Counted from the first letter of the stretch, positions 50,618 to 59,942 are shown. The stretch: DNA of 64,000 bases from Plantibacter sp. VKM Ac-2880 (GCF_015351235.1 NZ_JADKSJ010000002.1:806001-870000), one strand, 5' to 3'. Notes: generated by a model not told the origin, from the letters alone. Translations and numbers: made by a program.

Positions 50618-52039
50618 CTACCGGCCGATCGTACCGCGGACGATCCCGGCTTCGGCGAGCGCCGCCTGCGCCTGCCGGTGCTTGTGGTCGATGGAGGCAC
50701 CGATCTCCTGGGCGAGCCGGGGTCGGGTGCGGACGAGTCGGTCGATGGTGGACAGGGGCATCCTGAGGACCAGGGTCGTGCCATCGGCGATCGCGGCGGC
50801 CATGGCGACCTCCCGGGTCAGGGCCGTCTGGCCGATGACGTCGCCCGTGCCGAGGCGCTGGAAGGTGATGAGCCCGTCCTTCGTCGGGACGGCGAGTTGC
50901 ACGCCGCCCTCGATGAGGAAGCGGATGGCGTCCGGGACGGCCCCGGCGGCCTGGACGGTCTCCCCCGGCCCGTACCGCTCGAGCGTGCAACTCTCGGCCA
51001 GCTCGTCCAGGTCCTCCTCGCGCGCGTGGAGGGTGGGGGCAAGGGTGACGAGCGCCGCACCCAGTCGCTCCGGGGTCGCGATCGGGTCGGTGCTGTCACC
51101 GTCGAGCGCGAAGCCACGACGTCTGGCCGCGTACCAGAGCCAGGATCGGAAGCGGGCGACGGCCTCGCCGGCGGCGGACGGGCCGGACACCGGCAGGGTC
51201 ACCGAGAATCGCGCTGCACCGAGGTAGGAGGCGGACACCTCGTCGGATCGTTCGAGCATCGGGAGCGCCGATGCGACCTCTCGGAGCAACCGCAGCACGT
51301 CGTCGGGTGGGTCGTCGGTGGAGAAGGTCACCTCGACACTCGCCGTGAACGCACCGACGGGCTGGCTGAGGTTCGTGAACGAGGCCCCGGCGAGTGACGA
51401 GTTCGGCACGATCTGGATGCCGTTGCCGGTGTCGAGGTGCACCGCGCGCCAGTTCACCTCGACCACCCGCCCGCGGACGCTGCCCGTGTCGAGCCAGTCC
51501 CCGAGGCGGAACGGCTGCTCGAACAGCAGCAGGAGCCCGGAGATGACCCCGCCGACGGCGTTCTGCAGGGCGAGGCCGATGACGATCGAGGTGACGCCCA
51601 GCGCGGTCACGAGCCCGCCGATGTCGGCTCCCCACACCCAGGAGAACAGGATCGCCAGGCCGATGAGGATGAGGGCGAGTCTGGCCAGGTCGACGAAGAT
51701 GGACGGGATCCGATCGCGCCAGGACCCCTCCTCGGCGTTCGCGAACAGGGCGACGTTGAACGCCGAGAGGATCAGCAGGATGAGGAGGAAGCCGAGGAGC
51801 GTCCCGACGATGCGCACCCAGGTGCTGTCGTCCGCCCTCGCCGTCGCGAACACCAGGAGCGCGAAGACCGCGCCGACGGGGACGACGAAGTTGCGCAGGA
51901 GGCGGACCGGTTTCGCCGCGGCGTTCCCGCGACGGCTGAGCGCCCCGAGCACCTCCGTGAGGACGATCAGCAGCACGGGGACACCGACCGCGAGCCCGAC
52001 GGCCCACGGGAACCACGGCTCCTGCCACACCTCGGTCAT
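50618..52039 (-). CDS. MscS-family channel with C-terminal cyclic-nucleotide-binding domain
   Basis: 473 residues. Four predicted transmembrane helices (about 12-160), the MscS pore helix and beta domain with GLALQNAVGGVISGLLLLFE and PFRLGDWLDTGSVRGRVVEV, an alpha/beta domain to about 290, and a CNB domain (about 340-465) with YGPGETVQAAGAVPDAIRFL, GDVIGQTALTRE and RMPLSTIDRLV. The classical cAMP phosphate-binding Arg (RxAxV) is replaced: the loop reads REVAMAAAIA, so ligand affinity is uncertain. ATGA overlap with the cyclase gene. Confidence 0.92.
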   Translation of the reverse strand: MTEVWQEPWFPWAVGLAVGVPVLLIVLTEVLGALSRRGNAAAKPVRLLRNFVVPVGAVFALLVFATARADDSTWVRIVGTLLGFLLILLILSAFNVALFANAEEGSWRDRIPSIFVDLARLALILIGLAILFSWVWGADIGGLVTALGVTSIVIGLALQNAVGGVISGLLLLFEQPFRLGDWLDTGSVRGRVVEVNWRAVHLDTGNGIQIVPNSSLAGASFTNLSQPVGAFTASVEVTFSTDDPPDDVLRLLREVASALPMLERSDEVSASYLGAARFSVTLPVSGPSAAGEAVARFRSWLWYAARRRGFALDGDSTDPIATPERLGAALVTLAPTLHAREEDLDELAESCTLERYGPGETVQAAGAVPDAIRFLIEGGVQLAVPTKDGLITFQRLGTGDVIGQTALTREVAMAAAIADGTTLVLRMPLSTIDRLVRTRPRLAQEIGASIDHKHRQAQAALAEAGIVRGTIGR

Positions 52040-54255
52040 GACGACGGCCCCGCGACGACGCGCCAGACGGACTGCGGACCTTCGCGCGTCTCGACCGTGC
52101 CGGCGGCCTCGAACGACACGGTGTCCTGCAGCCGGTCCCTGACGCGCTGACTGACGAAGATGCCCGCCGTCCCGGCCACGGACTGCACCCGGTTGGCGAG
52201 GCTCACCGCGTCACCCCACATGTCGTAGGCGAGACTCGTCCGACCGACGAGTCCGCTCGTCACCACCCCCGCGTCGACGCCGACCCGCAGGGTCAGGTTC
52301 GCCTGGTGCTGCGCGTTGAACCGTTCGACGATAGTGCGCATCTCCAGCGCGAAGTCGAGGGTCCGACGGACGTTGTCGACGCGCGGCACGATCAGTCCGC
52401 AACTGGCCAGGTACCCCTCCCGCAGGGTCCGCACCTGCTCGATGCCGAGGCGTTCTGCGGCCTCGTCGAAGCTGCGGACGAGGCCGTTCAGGAGCGAGAG
52501 CTCCCGTTCGGAGTCGAGCCCCCTCGTGAGGTCGTCGAACCCGACGAGGTCGGCGAAGATGACCGATACGTCCTGGTGGACCTCAGAGATCGTCTCCTCC
52601 CCCTCCTTGTACCGCTTCGCGACCGTCGCGGGCATCAGGGTCAGCAGCAGGCGCTCGTTCTCGGCGCGCTGCTCGTCGATGAGCTCCTGCTTCACCCGGA
52701 GGCTCCGACTCATGTCGTTGAAGGCCGCACCCAGGTCGCCGAACTCGTCACGCCTCGTGTTCGGCACCTCGACGCTGTAGTCACCGCCGGCCACGCGCCG
52801 GACTGCACCGACGAGCGATCGCACCGGACGGGCGAACACCTGGGCGAGCAGGAGCGAGAGGAGCGACACTGCGACGATGATCGCGAGCACGGAGATGATG
52901 AGGTTGCGCGTGAAGTCGGTGACCGGGGCGAAGGCCTCGGCGGTGTCGATCCGGGCGACGAGCACCCACTGGAGCCCATCGATGTCGACCGGCATGAAGG
53001 CGGTGAGGTTCTCCTCGCCGAGGTAGCCGCGCCCGATCGTCGTGCCCGTTTCACCGGCGAGTGCCCGCTCGACCGAGACGGTGCGGGTCGGTTGGATCTG
53101 GACGGTCCCCGCGACGGCGACCGCCCGTGCTGCCGTCTCGGGCGGTGTCCCGGCGGCGATCGCGGTGCGTTCGTAGGCCTTCGGATCCTCGATGAGCAGG
53201 CGTGAGGTCGAGCGCATGAGCTGGTCGGGGCCGGCGAGGTAGGTCTCACCGGTCTGCCCGAGACCGTCCTGTTCCCACTGGCCGGACCCGGTCATGATGT
53301 CGTTGATCGCCCCGATCGGGACCTGCAACGCCATCACCCCGTCGATCCGCCCGTCCTCGCCGACCGGGGAGAAGATCCACTGCGTCGGCACGTTGAGCGA
53401 GGGCTGGTACCGCTCGAAGTCCGTGATGCCGACGTAGTCGGTCGCGTTCGATCGGAGCGCTGCGGTGAAGCCGTCCTCGAGGACCCCGCCCCGGTAGGGC
53501 CCGGTGAGCACGTTCGTGCCGAGGTCCGGTCCCTTGTACGCGCTGTAGACGACGTCGCCCTCGTCGTCGATGAGCAGCGCGTCCTCGTAGCCGAAGCGGT
53601 CGATGATCTCGCGGAAGTAGTCGTGGTACCGGGCGTGGACGGCCGACCAGGCGCTGCCGTCACCGGCGTCCTGCACCGAGAGCGCGGTGTCGTAGTCGAG
53701 GTCGTCCGGGGTGTAGGCCGACTGCAGGTAGGTCTCGGCCGGGTTCGTCGGGATGAAGGCCGCCGGGTCGGTCTCGTCCCCGGTGCGCTCGGCGAGCTCC
53801 GGCGCGAAGGTGTCCTCGTAGAACGACGTCACCGTGGCTTTGCGTGCCGCGTCCTCAGGCTGCTCCTCCAACTCGTGGAAGGCGTCGTGGAAGCCGTTCA
53901 TCGCGTCGGCCACCGTGCTGCCCCGGGTGTAGACGACGAGCGAGTCGCGCGTCTGGTCGTAGTAGTTCATGATCTCGCGGGCGCGGGACTCCCGGACCTC
54001 GGTGAGCCGCTCGAACGACGCCTGCCGGAGCGAGTCGCTGCCGGACAGGTAGCCGACGACCCCGGTGACGACCGACGCGCCGACGCTGACGAGCAGCAGC
54101 ATGACGAGGAGCTTCGACTGGATGCTGAAGCCCGGGCGGCCGAACCGACCACGACCGAGTCCGCGACTGCGGGCCGCGGAGGACGACGCCGGCGGGTCGG
54201 TCGGCGCGGTGGCGTCGGGCGAGGATCCGGATGGTTCGTCCACAGCTGCGGTCAT
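52036..54255 (-). CDS. membrane class III nucleotide cyclase with Cache and HAMP domains
   Basis: 739 residues: TM1 (about 45-68), extracytoplasmic double-Cache-like sensor (70-450; contains DALLIDDEGDVVYSAYKG), TM2 (452-475), HAMP (475-530; NTRRDEFGDLGAAFNDM) and a class III cyclase domain (555-735). Metal Asp residues are present in VIFADLVGFDD and RVGVDAGVV. Purine and transition-state positions are unusual: RTLREGYLASCG where KxETIGD is usual, and DAVSLANR with Ser at the Asn site. Product nucleotide is therefore uncertain. ATG at 54255 has GGGGAC upstream. Coupled to the CNB-MscS gene by ATGA. Confidence 0.88.
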   Translation of the reverse strand: MTAAVDEPSGSSPDATAPTDPPASSSAARSRGLGRGRFGRPGFSIQSKLLVMLLLVSVGASVVTGVVGYLSGSDSLRQASFERLTEVRESRAREIMNYYDQTRDSLVVYTRGSTVADAMNGFHDAFHELEEQPEDAARKATVTSFYEDTFAPELAERTGDETDPAAFIPTNPAETYLQSAYTPDDLDYDTALSVQDAGDGSAWSAVHARYHDYFREIIDRFGYEDALLIDDEGDVVYSAYKGPDLGTNVLTGPYRGGVLEDGFTAALRSNATDYVGITDFERYQPSLNVPTQWIFSPVGEDGRIDGVMALQVPIGAINDIMTGSGQWEQDGLGQTGETYLAGPDQLMRSTSRLLIEDPKAYERTAIAAGTPPETAARAVAVAGTVQIQPTRTVSVERALAGETGTTIGRGYLGEENLTAFMPVDIDGLQWVLVARIDTAEAFAPVTDFTRNLIISVLAIIVAVSLLSLLLAQVFARPVRSLVGAVRRVAGGDYSVEVPNTRRDEFGDLGAAFNDMSRSLRVKQELIDEQRAENERLLLTLMPATVAKRYKEGEETISEVHQDVSVIFADLVGFDDLTRGLDSERELSLLNGLVRSFDEAAERLGIEQVRTLREGYLASCGLIVPRVDNVRRTLDFALEMRTIVERFNAQHQANLTLRVGVDAGVVTSGLVGRTSLAYDMWGDAVSLANRVQSVAGTAGIFVSQRVRDRLQDTVSFEAAGTVETREGPQSVWRVVAGPSS

Positions 54256-54464
54256 CGACGAGTCCCCTACTCGATCCGGCGGTGCGCGGTCGCGACCCCC
54301 TCCTTCGGGGGTCACGATGGCGCTCACTCTAGCCACCCGCGCCACGGGCCCACAATGGCTGGCCCACGGTTGTCCGAGAACCGCACGACGGCGGCGTGGG
54401 CGGGCCCGGACGGTTCGGCTCGGCGGGCGCTCGGCGCCCAGGCCGTGCGCCAGGTGACGCCGGG

Positions 54465-56360
54465 TCAGGCCGTGACGGCCTGCTGCGCGTAGAGGGTCGC
54501 GTACACGCCACCGGCGGCGAGGAGCTCCTGGTGTGTACCTCGCTCGACGATGCGCCCGCGGTCGAGGACGAAGATGACGTCGGCGTGCACGATCGTGGAC
54601 AGGCGGTGGGCGATGGAGACGGTCGTGCGTCCGCGGGTCGCGTCGTCGAGGGCGAGCTGCACCACCCGCTCGGAGATCGTGTCGAGCGCGCTCGTCGCCT
54701 CGTCGAGGATGAGCACCTCGGGATCCTTCAGCAGGACGCGCGCGATGGCGATGCGCTGTTTCTCGCCGCCCGACAGGCGGTAGCCGCGTTCGCCGACGAG
54801 CGTGTCGTAGCCGTCCTCGAAGCGCATGATCGCCTCGTGGATGTTCGCCGCCCGGCAAGCCGCCTCGAGCTCCTCGGCGGTCGCGTCTGGCTTCGCGTAG
54901 CGGAGGTTCTCCGCGATCGTCGCGTGGAAGAGGTAGGTCTCCTGGCTGACGATCCCGATGCGTGAGACGAGCGAGGCCTGGGTGACGTCGCGGACGTCGG
55001 CTCCCGCGACGGTGACCCGGCCGCCGGAGACCTCCTGGAAGCGCGGGATCAGGTAGGAGATCGTGGTCTTCCCGGCGCCCGATGGCCCGACGAACGCTGC
55101 GAACTGTCCGGGTTCGATCGTGAACGAGACGCCGTCGAGCGTCGGGGTGGAGTCGTCCTGGGCGTCCGCGTACCGGAAGGTGACGTCGTCGAAGCGGATC
55201 TCCGGGGCGGTGTCCGGGAGCAGCGTTGCCCCTGGGCGGTCGGCGATCGACGGTTTGAGGTCGAGGTACTCGAAGATGCGGGCGAACAGGGCGCCGGAGG
55301 TCTGCAGGTCGAGGGCGACGCGCATGACGCCCATGAGCGGGAACAGGAGACGCGCCTGGATCGTCGTGAACGCGACGATGGAGCCCGCGGTGACGTCGGT
55401 CACGCCCCCGGTGATGAGGTAGCCGGCGACGAGGTAGACGATCGCCGGGATCGACGACAGGAAGATGTTGACCATCGCGAAGAACCACTGGCCGCTCATC
55501 GCCTGGCTCACCTGGAGGCGGATCTGGGTGCGGTTCTCGGCGCTGTAGCGCTCGACCTCCGTGTCCTGACGGTTGAAGCTCTTCGCGAGCAGGACCCCCG
55601 AGACGCTCAACGCCTCCTGGGTGATCGCGGTCATCTCCGACAGGGACTCCTGCGTCTTCGTCGCGATCCGTGCGCGCACCTGGCCGACCCGGCGCTGCGC
55701 GACCACGAGGATCGGCATGAGGATGAGCGCGACGATCGTGAGCTGCCAGTTGAGGATGAGCATGGCGACGAGGGCGGAGATGACGGTGACGGTGTTGCCG
55801 AGCACGCTCGACACCGTGTTGGTGAGCACGTTCGCGACGCCGCCGACGTCGTTCTGCAGGCGCGACTGGATGATGCCCGTCTTCGTGCGGGTGAAGAAGC
55901 TCAGTTCCATCGCCTGGAGTTGCGAGAACAGCTTGATGCGCAGGGCGCCCATGACGCTGTTGCCGACGGTGGCGGTGAGGTAGGTCTGCCAGACGCCGAG
56001 GAGGGCCGCGATGATGAACAGGGCGACCATGACGCCCACGATCTCCGCGAGGGCGACGAGGTTCGGGGAGCCGCCGTCGGTGGGGAACAGGCCGACGTCG
56101 AACGCCTGCTTGACGAGGAGCGGTGGCAGCACCGCGAGGGCTGCACCGAGGACGACGAGCACCATCGTGAGGATGATCTTCGCGCGGAACGGTACGAACA
56201 GGGCGACGATGCGCTTGCCGAGGTCGGGGATCCTCGGGGCCTCGGCGTTGAGCGCCTTCTGCGCCTCCGTGTCGCCGCCGCTCACGCGGCTGCCGGCGCG
56301 GGGCCCACCGCCGCCGGGGGCACCACCGCGTGGTCCGCCCCGTCCCCCGTGCATGCTCAT
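54465..56360 (-). CDS. ABC exporter, fused permease and ATPase (MdlB-like)
   Basis: 631-residue half-transporter. Gly/Arg-rich N-terminus (1-30), type I exporter transmembrane domain with six helices (about 55-350) and an ATPase: Walker A GPSGAGKTTISYL, Q-loop IVSQETYLF, signature LSGGEKQRIAIAR, Walker B VLILDEATSALD, H-loop SIAHRLS. It would act as a homodimer to export a lipid or drug. The 209-bp gap to the cyclase gene shows no special signal. Substrate unknown. Confidence 0.93.
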   Translation of the reverse strand: MSMHGGRGGPRGGAPGGGGPRAGSRVSGGDTEAQKALNAEAPRIPDLGKRIVALFVPFRAKIILTMVLVVLGAALAVLPPLLVKQAFDVGLFPTDGGSPNLVALAEIVGVMVALFIIAALLGVWQTYLTATVGNSVMGALRIKLFSQLQAMELSFFTRTKTGIIQSRLQNDVGGVANVLTNTVSSVLGNTVTVISALVAMLILNWQLTIVALILMPILVVAQRRVGQVRARIATKTQESLSEMTAITQEALSVSGVLLAKSFNRQDTEVERYSAENRTQIRLQVSQAMSGQWFFAMVNIFLSSIPAIVYLVAGYLITGGVTDVTAGSIVAFTTIQARLLFPLMGVMRVALDLQTSGALFARIFEYLDLKPSIADRPGATLLPDTAPEIRFDDVTFRYADAQDDSTPTLDGVSFTIEPGQFAAFVGPSGAGKTTISYLIPRFQEVSGGRVTVAGADVRDVTQASLVSRIGIVSQETYLFHATIAENLRYAKPDATAEELEAACRAANIHEAIMRFEDGYDTLVGERGYRLSGGEKQRIAIARVLLKDPEVLILDEATSALDTISERVVQLALDDATRGRTTVSIAHRLSTIVHADVIFVLDRGRIVERGTHQELLAAGGVYATLYAQQAVTA

Positions 56361-56430
56361 CCCGCCACCTTATCCCCGCCCACCGACCTCCCCGCCCTCG
56401 GTCCCCGCCCCTGTTCTCTGACCCGTTCTT

Positions 56431-56515
56431 TTCCCTAACTCAGGACCTCTCCGGCGCGGCGTCCCATCGTGCACCGCCGACCCGCGCGACACGCCGCCGG
56501 CTTCCTGAGTTGGGC
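56431..56515. repeat. 85-bp palindromic element, TCCTGAGTTAGGGA family
   Basis: TTCCCTAACTCAGGA (56431-56445) and TTCCTGAGTTGGG (56502-56514) are the arms; the GC-rich interior can itself fold (CCGGCG with CGCCGG). Lies in the divergent gap 56361-56618, upstream of the DUF559 gene. Nothing else was seen in that gap. Confidence 0.8.
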
Positions 56516-56618
56516 AAGCCAGGCACCACCCTCCTCCACAGCCGGTGTGTGCGCGAAACCGTGCGCAGCGGACGTGATCGGGCATGAGGCGACCAGCCCC
56601 GGCGCACACGATCGGGGG

Positions 56619-57536
56619 ATGACGATCGCGACGACCTTCCTCGAGCCCGCTTATGGAATCGCCACCGTCCATCAGCTCAGGCGGCTCGGGCACACCAAGG
56701 AGACGCTTCGGATCGCAGTCGAGACAGGGATGTTGATCCGCGTGCGGCGCGGCTGGTACGCGGCGCCGGACGCACCGAGTGACCTGGTGAGGGCTGTGCG
56801 AGTCGGGGGCCGACTGAGCTGCGTCTCGGCAGCACGTTGGTATGGCTGGGCCGTGCCGTCGACGTCTCGACTCCATGTCGCGCTGCCGCCGAACGCAGCC
56901 CGCCTCCGGTCGGCCGATGAGCGGTGGAAACGTCCGCCGGCCGAGGCCCGCGAAGACGCCGTGCTGCACTGGGACGACTGGCCCCCAGCCCCTCCCCGCG
57001 GCACCCTCCTCCCGATGCTTGTCGAATCACGGTGCCAGGTGATCGGCCACCTCGTCGACTGCCAGCACCCCGAGGTCGTCGGGGCGGCCATGGACTCGTT
57101 CACCCACCTCGAACCCGCCCTGTCCGCAGCACTCCCCTCCTGGATCGACGCACTTCCGTCGCCACGAGCTGAGCGGACACCACGTGTGGAACCGGGTTGC
57201 CACAGTTTCATCGAGAGCATCGCTCGGATCCGCCTCGAGTCCGCTGGCATCGTCGGGCGTCACCAGGTCGCCATCCCGGCTGTCGGCCGGGTCGATCAGG
57301 TGATCGACGGATGGCTCGTCCTCGAGTGGGATGGTCGTGAGTTCCACGACAATCGCGACGCTCACGAAGAGGACCGCTGGCGGGACGCCCAGTTGGTCGT
57401 GCAGGGGTATCGGGTGTTGAGGTTCACCTATCGCATGGTCATGAACGACTGGTACGTCGTCCTGGGTGCCATCCGATCGGCGCTGGATGCTGGTCCTGCC
57501 GGCTCACCTCCTCAAGCCGCACTTCGCCGCTCCTGA
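56619..57536 (+). CDS. AbiEi-N-type HTH plus DUF559 (Vsr/PD-(D/E)xK nuclease-like) protein
   Basis: 305 residues. The N-terminal part (8-90) has an AbiEi/AbiEi_4-like winged helix (IATVHQLRRLGHTKETLRIA, GMLIRVRRGWYAAPD, SCVSAARWYGW). The C-terminal 110 residues are a DUF559 domain of the Vsr-like nuclease fold: SFIESIARIRLESAGI, VDQVIDGWLVLEWDGREFH (PD-ExD/K-like core) and DRWRDAQLVVQGYRVLRFT. Such proteins are common, multicopy and of unknown role in actinobacteria. The ATG has GGGGG immediately adjacent, too close for good initiation; GTG 56574 is an alternative. The gene lies between two palindromic elements. Confidence 0.82.
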   Translation: MTIATTFLEPAYGIATVHQLRRLGHTKETLRIAVETGMLIRVRRGWYAAPDAPSDLVRAVRVGGRLSCVSAARWYGWAVPSTSRLHVALPPNAARLRSADERWKRPPAEAREDAVLHWDDWPPAPPRGTLLPMLVESRCQVIGHLVDCQHPEVVGAAMDSFTHLEPALSAALPSWIDALPSPRAERTPRVEPGCHSFIESIARIRLESAGIVGRHQVAIPAVGRVDQVIDGWLVLEWDGREFHDNRDAHEEDRWRDAQLVVQGYRVLRFTYRMVMNDWYVVLGAIRSALDAGPAGSPPQAALRRS

Positions 57537-57570
57537 TCGATACAGCAGCTGCCCGACCTCGGTCTCGACG

Positions 57571-57655
57571 TTCCCTAACTCAGGAACGGCGCGGCGCGTC
57601 GGGTCCGCCGCGCACTTGTTCAGCGAGACTCGCCGAGACGCTCCTGAGTTAGGGA
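57571..57655. repeat. 85-bp palindromic element, TCCTGAGTTAGGGA family
   Basis: TTCCCTAACTCAGGA (57571-57585) pairs with TCCTGAGTTAGGGA (57642-57655). Same arms and length as the element at 56431, 1140 bp away, but a different interior. It is followed by another hairpin at 57699. Confidence 0.82.
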
Positions 57656-57698
57656 GGAGGAAACAGATCCGGAAGGCGACGGCCCGCAGACGCACGGA

Positions 57699-57726
57699 TG
57701 CCCCGGGAGCGTGAGTTCCCGGGGCA
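57699..57726. terminator. terminator hairpin of the alpha-glucoside importer operon
   Basis: TGCCCCGGGA (57699-57708) and TCCCGGGGCA (57717-57726) are perfect 10-bp complements with an 8-nt loop, 50 bp beyond the last permease stop on the minus strand. Confidence 0.7.
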
Positions 57727-57776
57727 CCGGCGCACCGACGACGCTGTCGATCGGAGGATCGAACCGCGGCGTCGGG

Positions 57777-58751
57777 TCAGCCCTTCGTCGAACCGGCCAG
57801 CAGCCCGCGGACGAAGTAGCGCTGCAGGGCGAAGAACACCACGAGCGGCACGAGGATCGAGATGAACGCACCGGCCGTGAGGAGGTGCCACTCGTTGCCG
57901 CGGGTACCCGTGATCTCGGCGAGCAGCTTCGTGATCGGCGCGACCTCACCGTCCGCGAAGATGAGAGCGACCAGGAGGTCGTTCCACACCCACAGGAACT
58001 GGAAGATCGCGAACGACGCGATGGCCGGCATCGTCAGCGGCAGCACGATCCGGAAGAAGATCTGGCCGTGACCGGCACCGTCCACCCTGGCCGCCTCGAT
58101 GACCTCACCGGGGATCTCCGCGACGAAGTTGTGCAGCAGGAAGATCGCCAGCGGCAGCGCGAACATGGTGTGCGCGATCCACACCTGCGCGAACGTGCCG
58201 CTCGCATCCAGTCCTTCACCGACCTGCAGGCCGAAGACGTTCAGCCCACGGGAGAACGTCGACAGCAGCGGGACGAGGGCCATCTGGATCGGCACGACCT
58301 GCAGGGCGAACACCATGATGAACAGGAAGTTCTTGCCACGGAAGTCGATCCACGCGAACGCGTACGCCGCGAGGCTCGCGATCACGAGCGGGAGGAGCGT
58401 CGCCGGAATGGCGATGGCGATCGAGTTGACCCACGACCCCGCCAGGTTCAGCGTCGAGTTGCCGGCCTGGAGCACCTGCACGTAGTTGTCGATGGTCACC
58501 TGGAAGTCGGCGAAGATCGTCCACCAACCGGTGGTCTTCACCTGCTGCTCGGGCCGGAACGAGGAGACGAAGAGTCCGAACGTCGGGATGGTCCAGAGCA
58601 CCGCGATGACGACCGCGGCAATGGTCGCACCACGGCTCGTGAGGCGCTTCTTCGTCCGTCGGCTCGCGGCTTCGATACCGCGTTCACCCTGCTCGAGCTG
58701 CTTCTTGGTGGATTCGTCGATCGGTAGTTCGATCGGCTGCACAGCACTCAT
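57777..58751 (-). CDS. alpha-glucoside ABC transporter permease (AglG-like)
   Basis: A 324-residue MalG-type permease with six transmembrane helices (first at about 42-65) and EAA loop GEVIEAARVDGAGHGQIFFRIVLP. The long charged N-terminus (residues 10-38) is typical of AglG members. It overlaps the AglF-like stop by ATGA. Assignment to the Agl group follows from the binding protein and the extended AglF-like partner. Confidence 0.9.
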   Translation of the reverse strand: MSAVQPIELPIDESTKKQLEQGERGIEAASRRTKKRLTSRGATIAAVVIAVLWTIPTFGLFVSSFRPEQQVKTTGWWTIFADFQVTIDNYVQVLQAGNSTLNLAGSWVNSIAIAIPATLLPLVIASLAAYAFAWIDFRGKNFLFIMVFALQVVPIQMALVPLLSTFSRGLNVFGLQVGEGLDASGTFAQVWIAHTMFALPLAIFLLHNFVAEIPGEVIEAARVDGAGHGQIFFRIVLPLTMPAIASFAIFQFLWVWNDLLVALIFADGEVAPITKLLAEITGTRGNEWHLLTAGAFISILVPLVVFFALQRYFVRGLLAGSTKG

Positions 58752-59881
58752 CGGATCTCCCTCTGCTTCTTGATCTGCCGTGCGTTGTAGATGACGATCG
58801 GCAGCACGAGGATGAACAGGATCACGGCGAACGCCGCACTCCGGCCGTTCTCGAAGTTCTTGAACTGGGTGTACATCTCATTCGCGATGACCGAGGTGCC
58901 GTTGTTGCCGGCGGTCATGGTGCGGACGATGTCGAAGACCTTCAGCGACGCGATCGAGATCGTCGTCACGACGACGACCAGCGAGGAGCGGATACCGGGG
59001 ACGATGACGTTGGTGAAGCGCTGCCAACCGTTGGTGCCGTCGAGCTCGGCGGCTTCGATCTGCTCGGTCGGGACGCCCTTGATCGCGGCGGACAGGACGA
59101 CCATCGCGAATCCGGTCTGCACCCAGATGAGCACGACGATGAGGAACAGCGTGTTCCACGGCTCGTTCTGCAACCACTGCACCGGGGTCCCGCCGAACCA
59201 CACGACGATCTGGTTGAGCAGACCGATCTGGGTGGCGTCGGCCTCACGGTAGGCGTAGATGAAGCGCCAGATGATGGACGCTCCGACGAAGGAGATCGCC
59301 ATCGGCATGAAGACGAGGATCTTGAAGTACTTCTCGCCACGGGACTTGTCGATGAACACCGCGTACGCGAGACCGAACGCCGTCGACAGCGCGGGGACGA
59401 GGAGCACCCAGATGATCGTGTTGACGACGGTCCGGATGGCGCTCGGCTGCGTGAACAGCCAGATGAAGTTGTTCAGTCCGACGAAGTTCTTGCCCGAGGC
59501 CGACATGAAGGCGGCGATGGTGGTGTTGATCGTCGGGAGGATGAGGCCGATGAGGAGCAGCAGGAACGCCGGTGCGAGGAAGCCGACGAGCTGCACGAGG
59601 TAGCCGACGCCCTTCTTCGACCGGTAGTCGAGCAGGAAGAGCACCCCGCCGAGGACGGCGGCGACGGCCGCGGCCCAGAGGAAGGAACCGAAGAACAGGA
59701 CGACGACGACGGGCACCAGGACGCAGAACGCCAGGCGGATGACCGTGTAGAGCGTGCCCTTGCGCGGAGCGATGTCCACGAAGAAGAGGAGGAGGGCGAC
59801 CACCGCGGCGAAGGCGATGACGACGATCGGGATCTGGGCGAGCGGTGGGAGTCCGCCCAACCAGTTGAGGAAACCTGACAT
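58748..59881 (-). CDS. alpha-glucoside ABC transporter permease (AglF-like)
   Basis: A 377-residue MalF-type permease with two extra N-terminal hydrophobic segments (about 12-35 and 47-90) before the six core helices, and EAA loop EQIEAAELDGTNGWQRFTNVIVPG. Extra N-terminal helices are a feature of AglF/MalF. AAAGG 6 nt before the ATG at 59881 fixes the start. It is 127 bp downstream of the binding protein, the gap holding a strong hairpin. Confidence 0.9.
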   Translation of the reverse strand: MSGFLNWLGGLPPLAQIPIVVIAFAAVVALLLFFVDIAPRKGTLYTVIRLAFCVLVPVVVVLFFGSFLWAAAVAAVLGGVLFLLDYRSKKGVGYLVQLVGFLAPAFLLLLIGLILPTINTTIAAFMSASGKNFVGLNNFIWLFTQPSAIRTVVNTIIWVLLVPALSTAFGLAYAVFIDKSRGEKYFKILVFMPMAISFVGASIIWRFIYAYREADATQIGLLNQIVVWFGGTPVQWLQNEPWNTLFLIVVLIWVQTGFAMVVLSAAIKGVPTEQIEAAELDGTNGWQRFTNVIVPGIRSSLVVVVTTISIASLKVFDIVRTMTAGNNGTSVIANEMYTQFKNFENGRSAAFAVILFILVLPIVIYNARQIKKQREIR

Positions 59882-59942
59882 AGCTAGCCTTTCGAGTACG
59901 GCGTTGGACCCTGAGTGAACCCTAGGGGGATCCACTGCCGAG

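Noticed and set aside
54256-55488. N-terminal extension of the cyclase reading frame to 1150 codons
   Set aside because: The extra part is the antisense-offset frame of the ABC exporter gene; the true start at 54255 has a ribosome site and gives TM1 at the expected place.
56431-57655. True integron gene cassette with attC sites
   Set aside because: Arms resemble R-boxes only in part, the outermost bases do not fit, and no integron integrase was found in the window.
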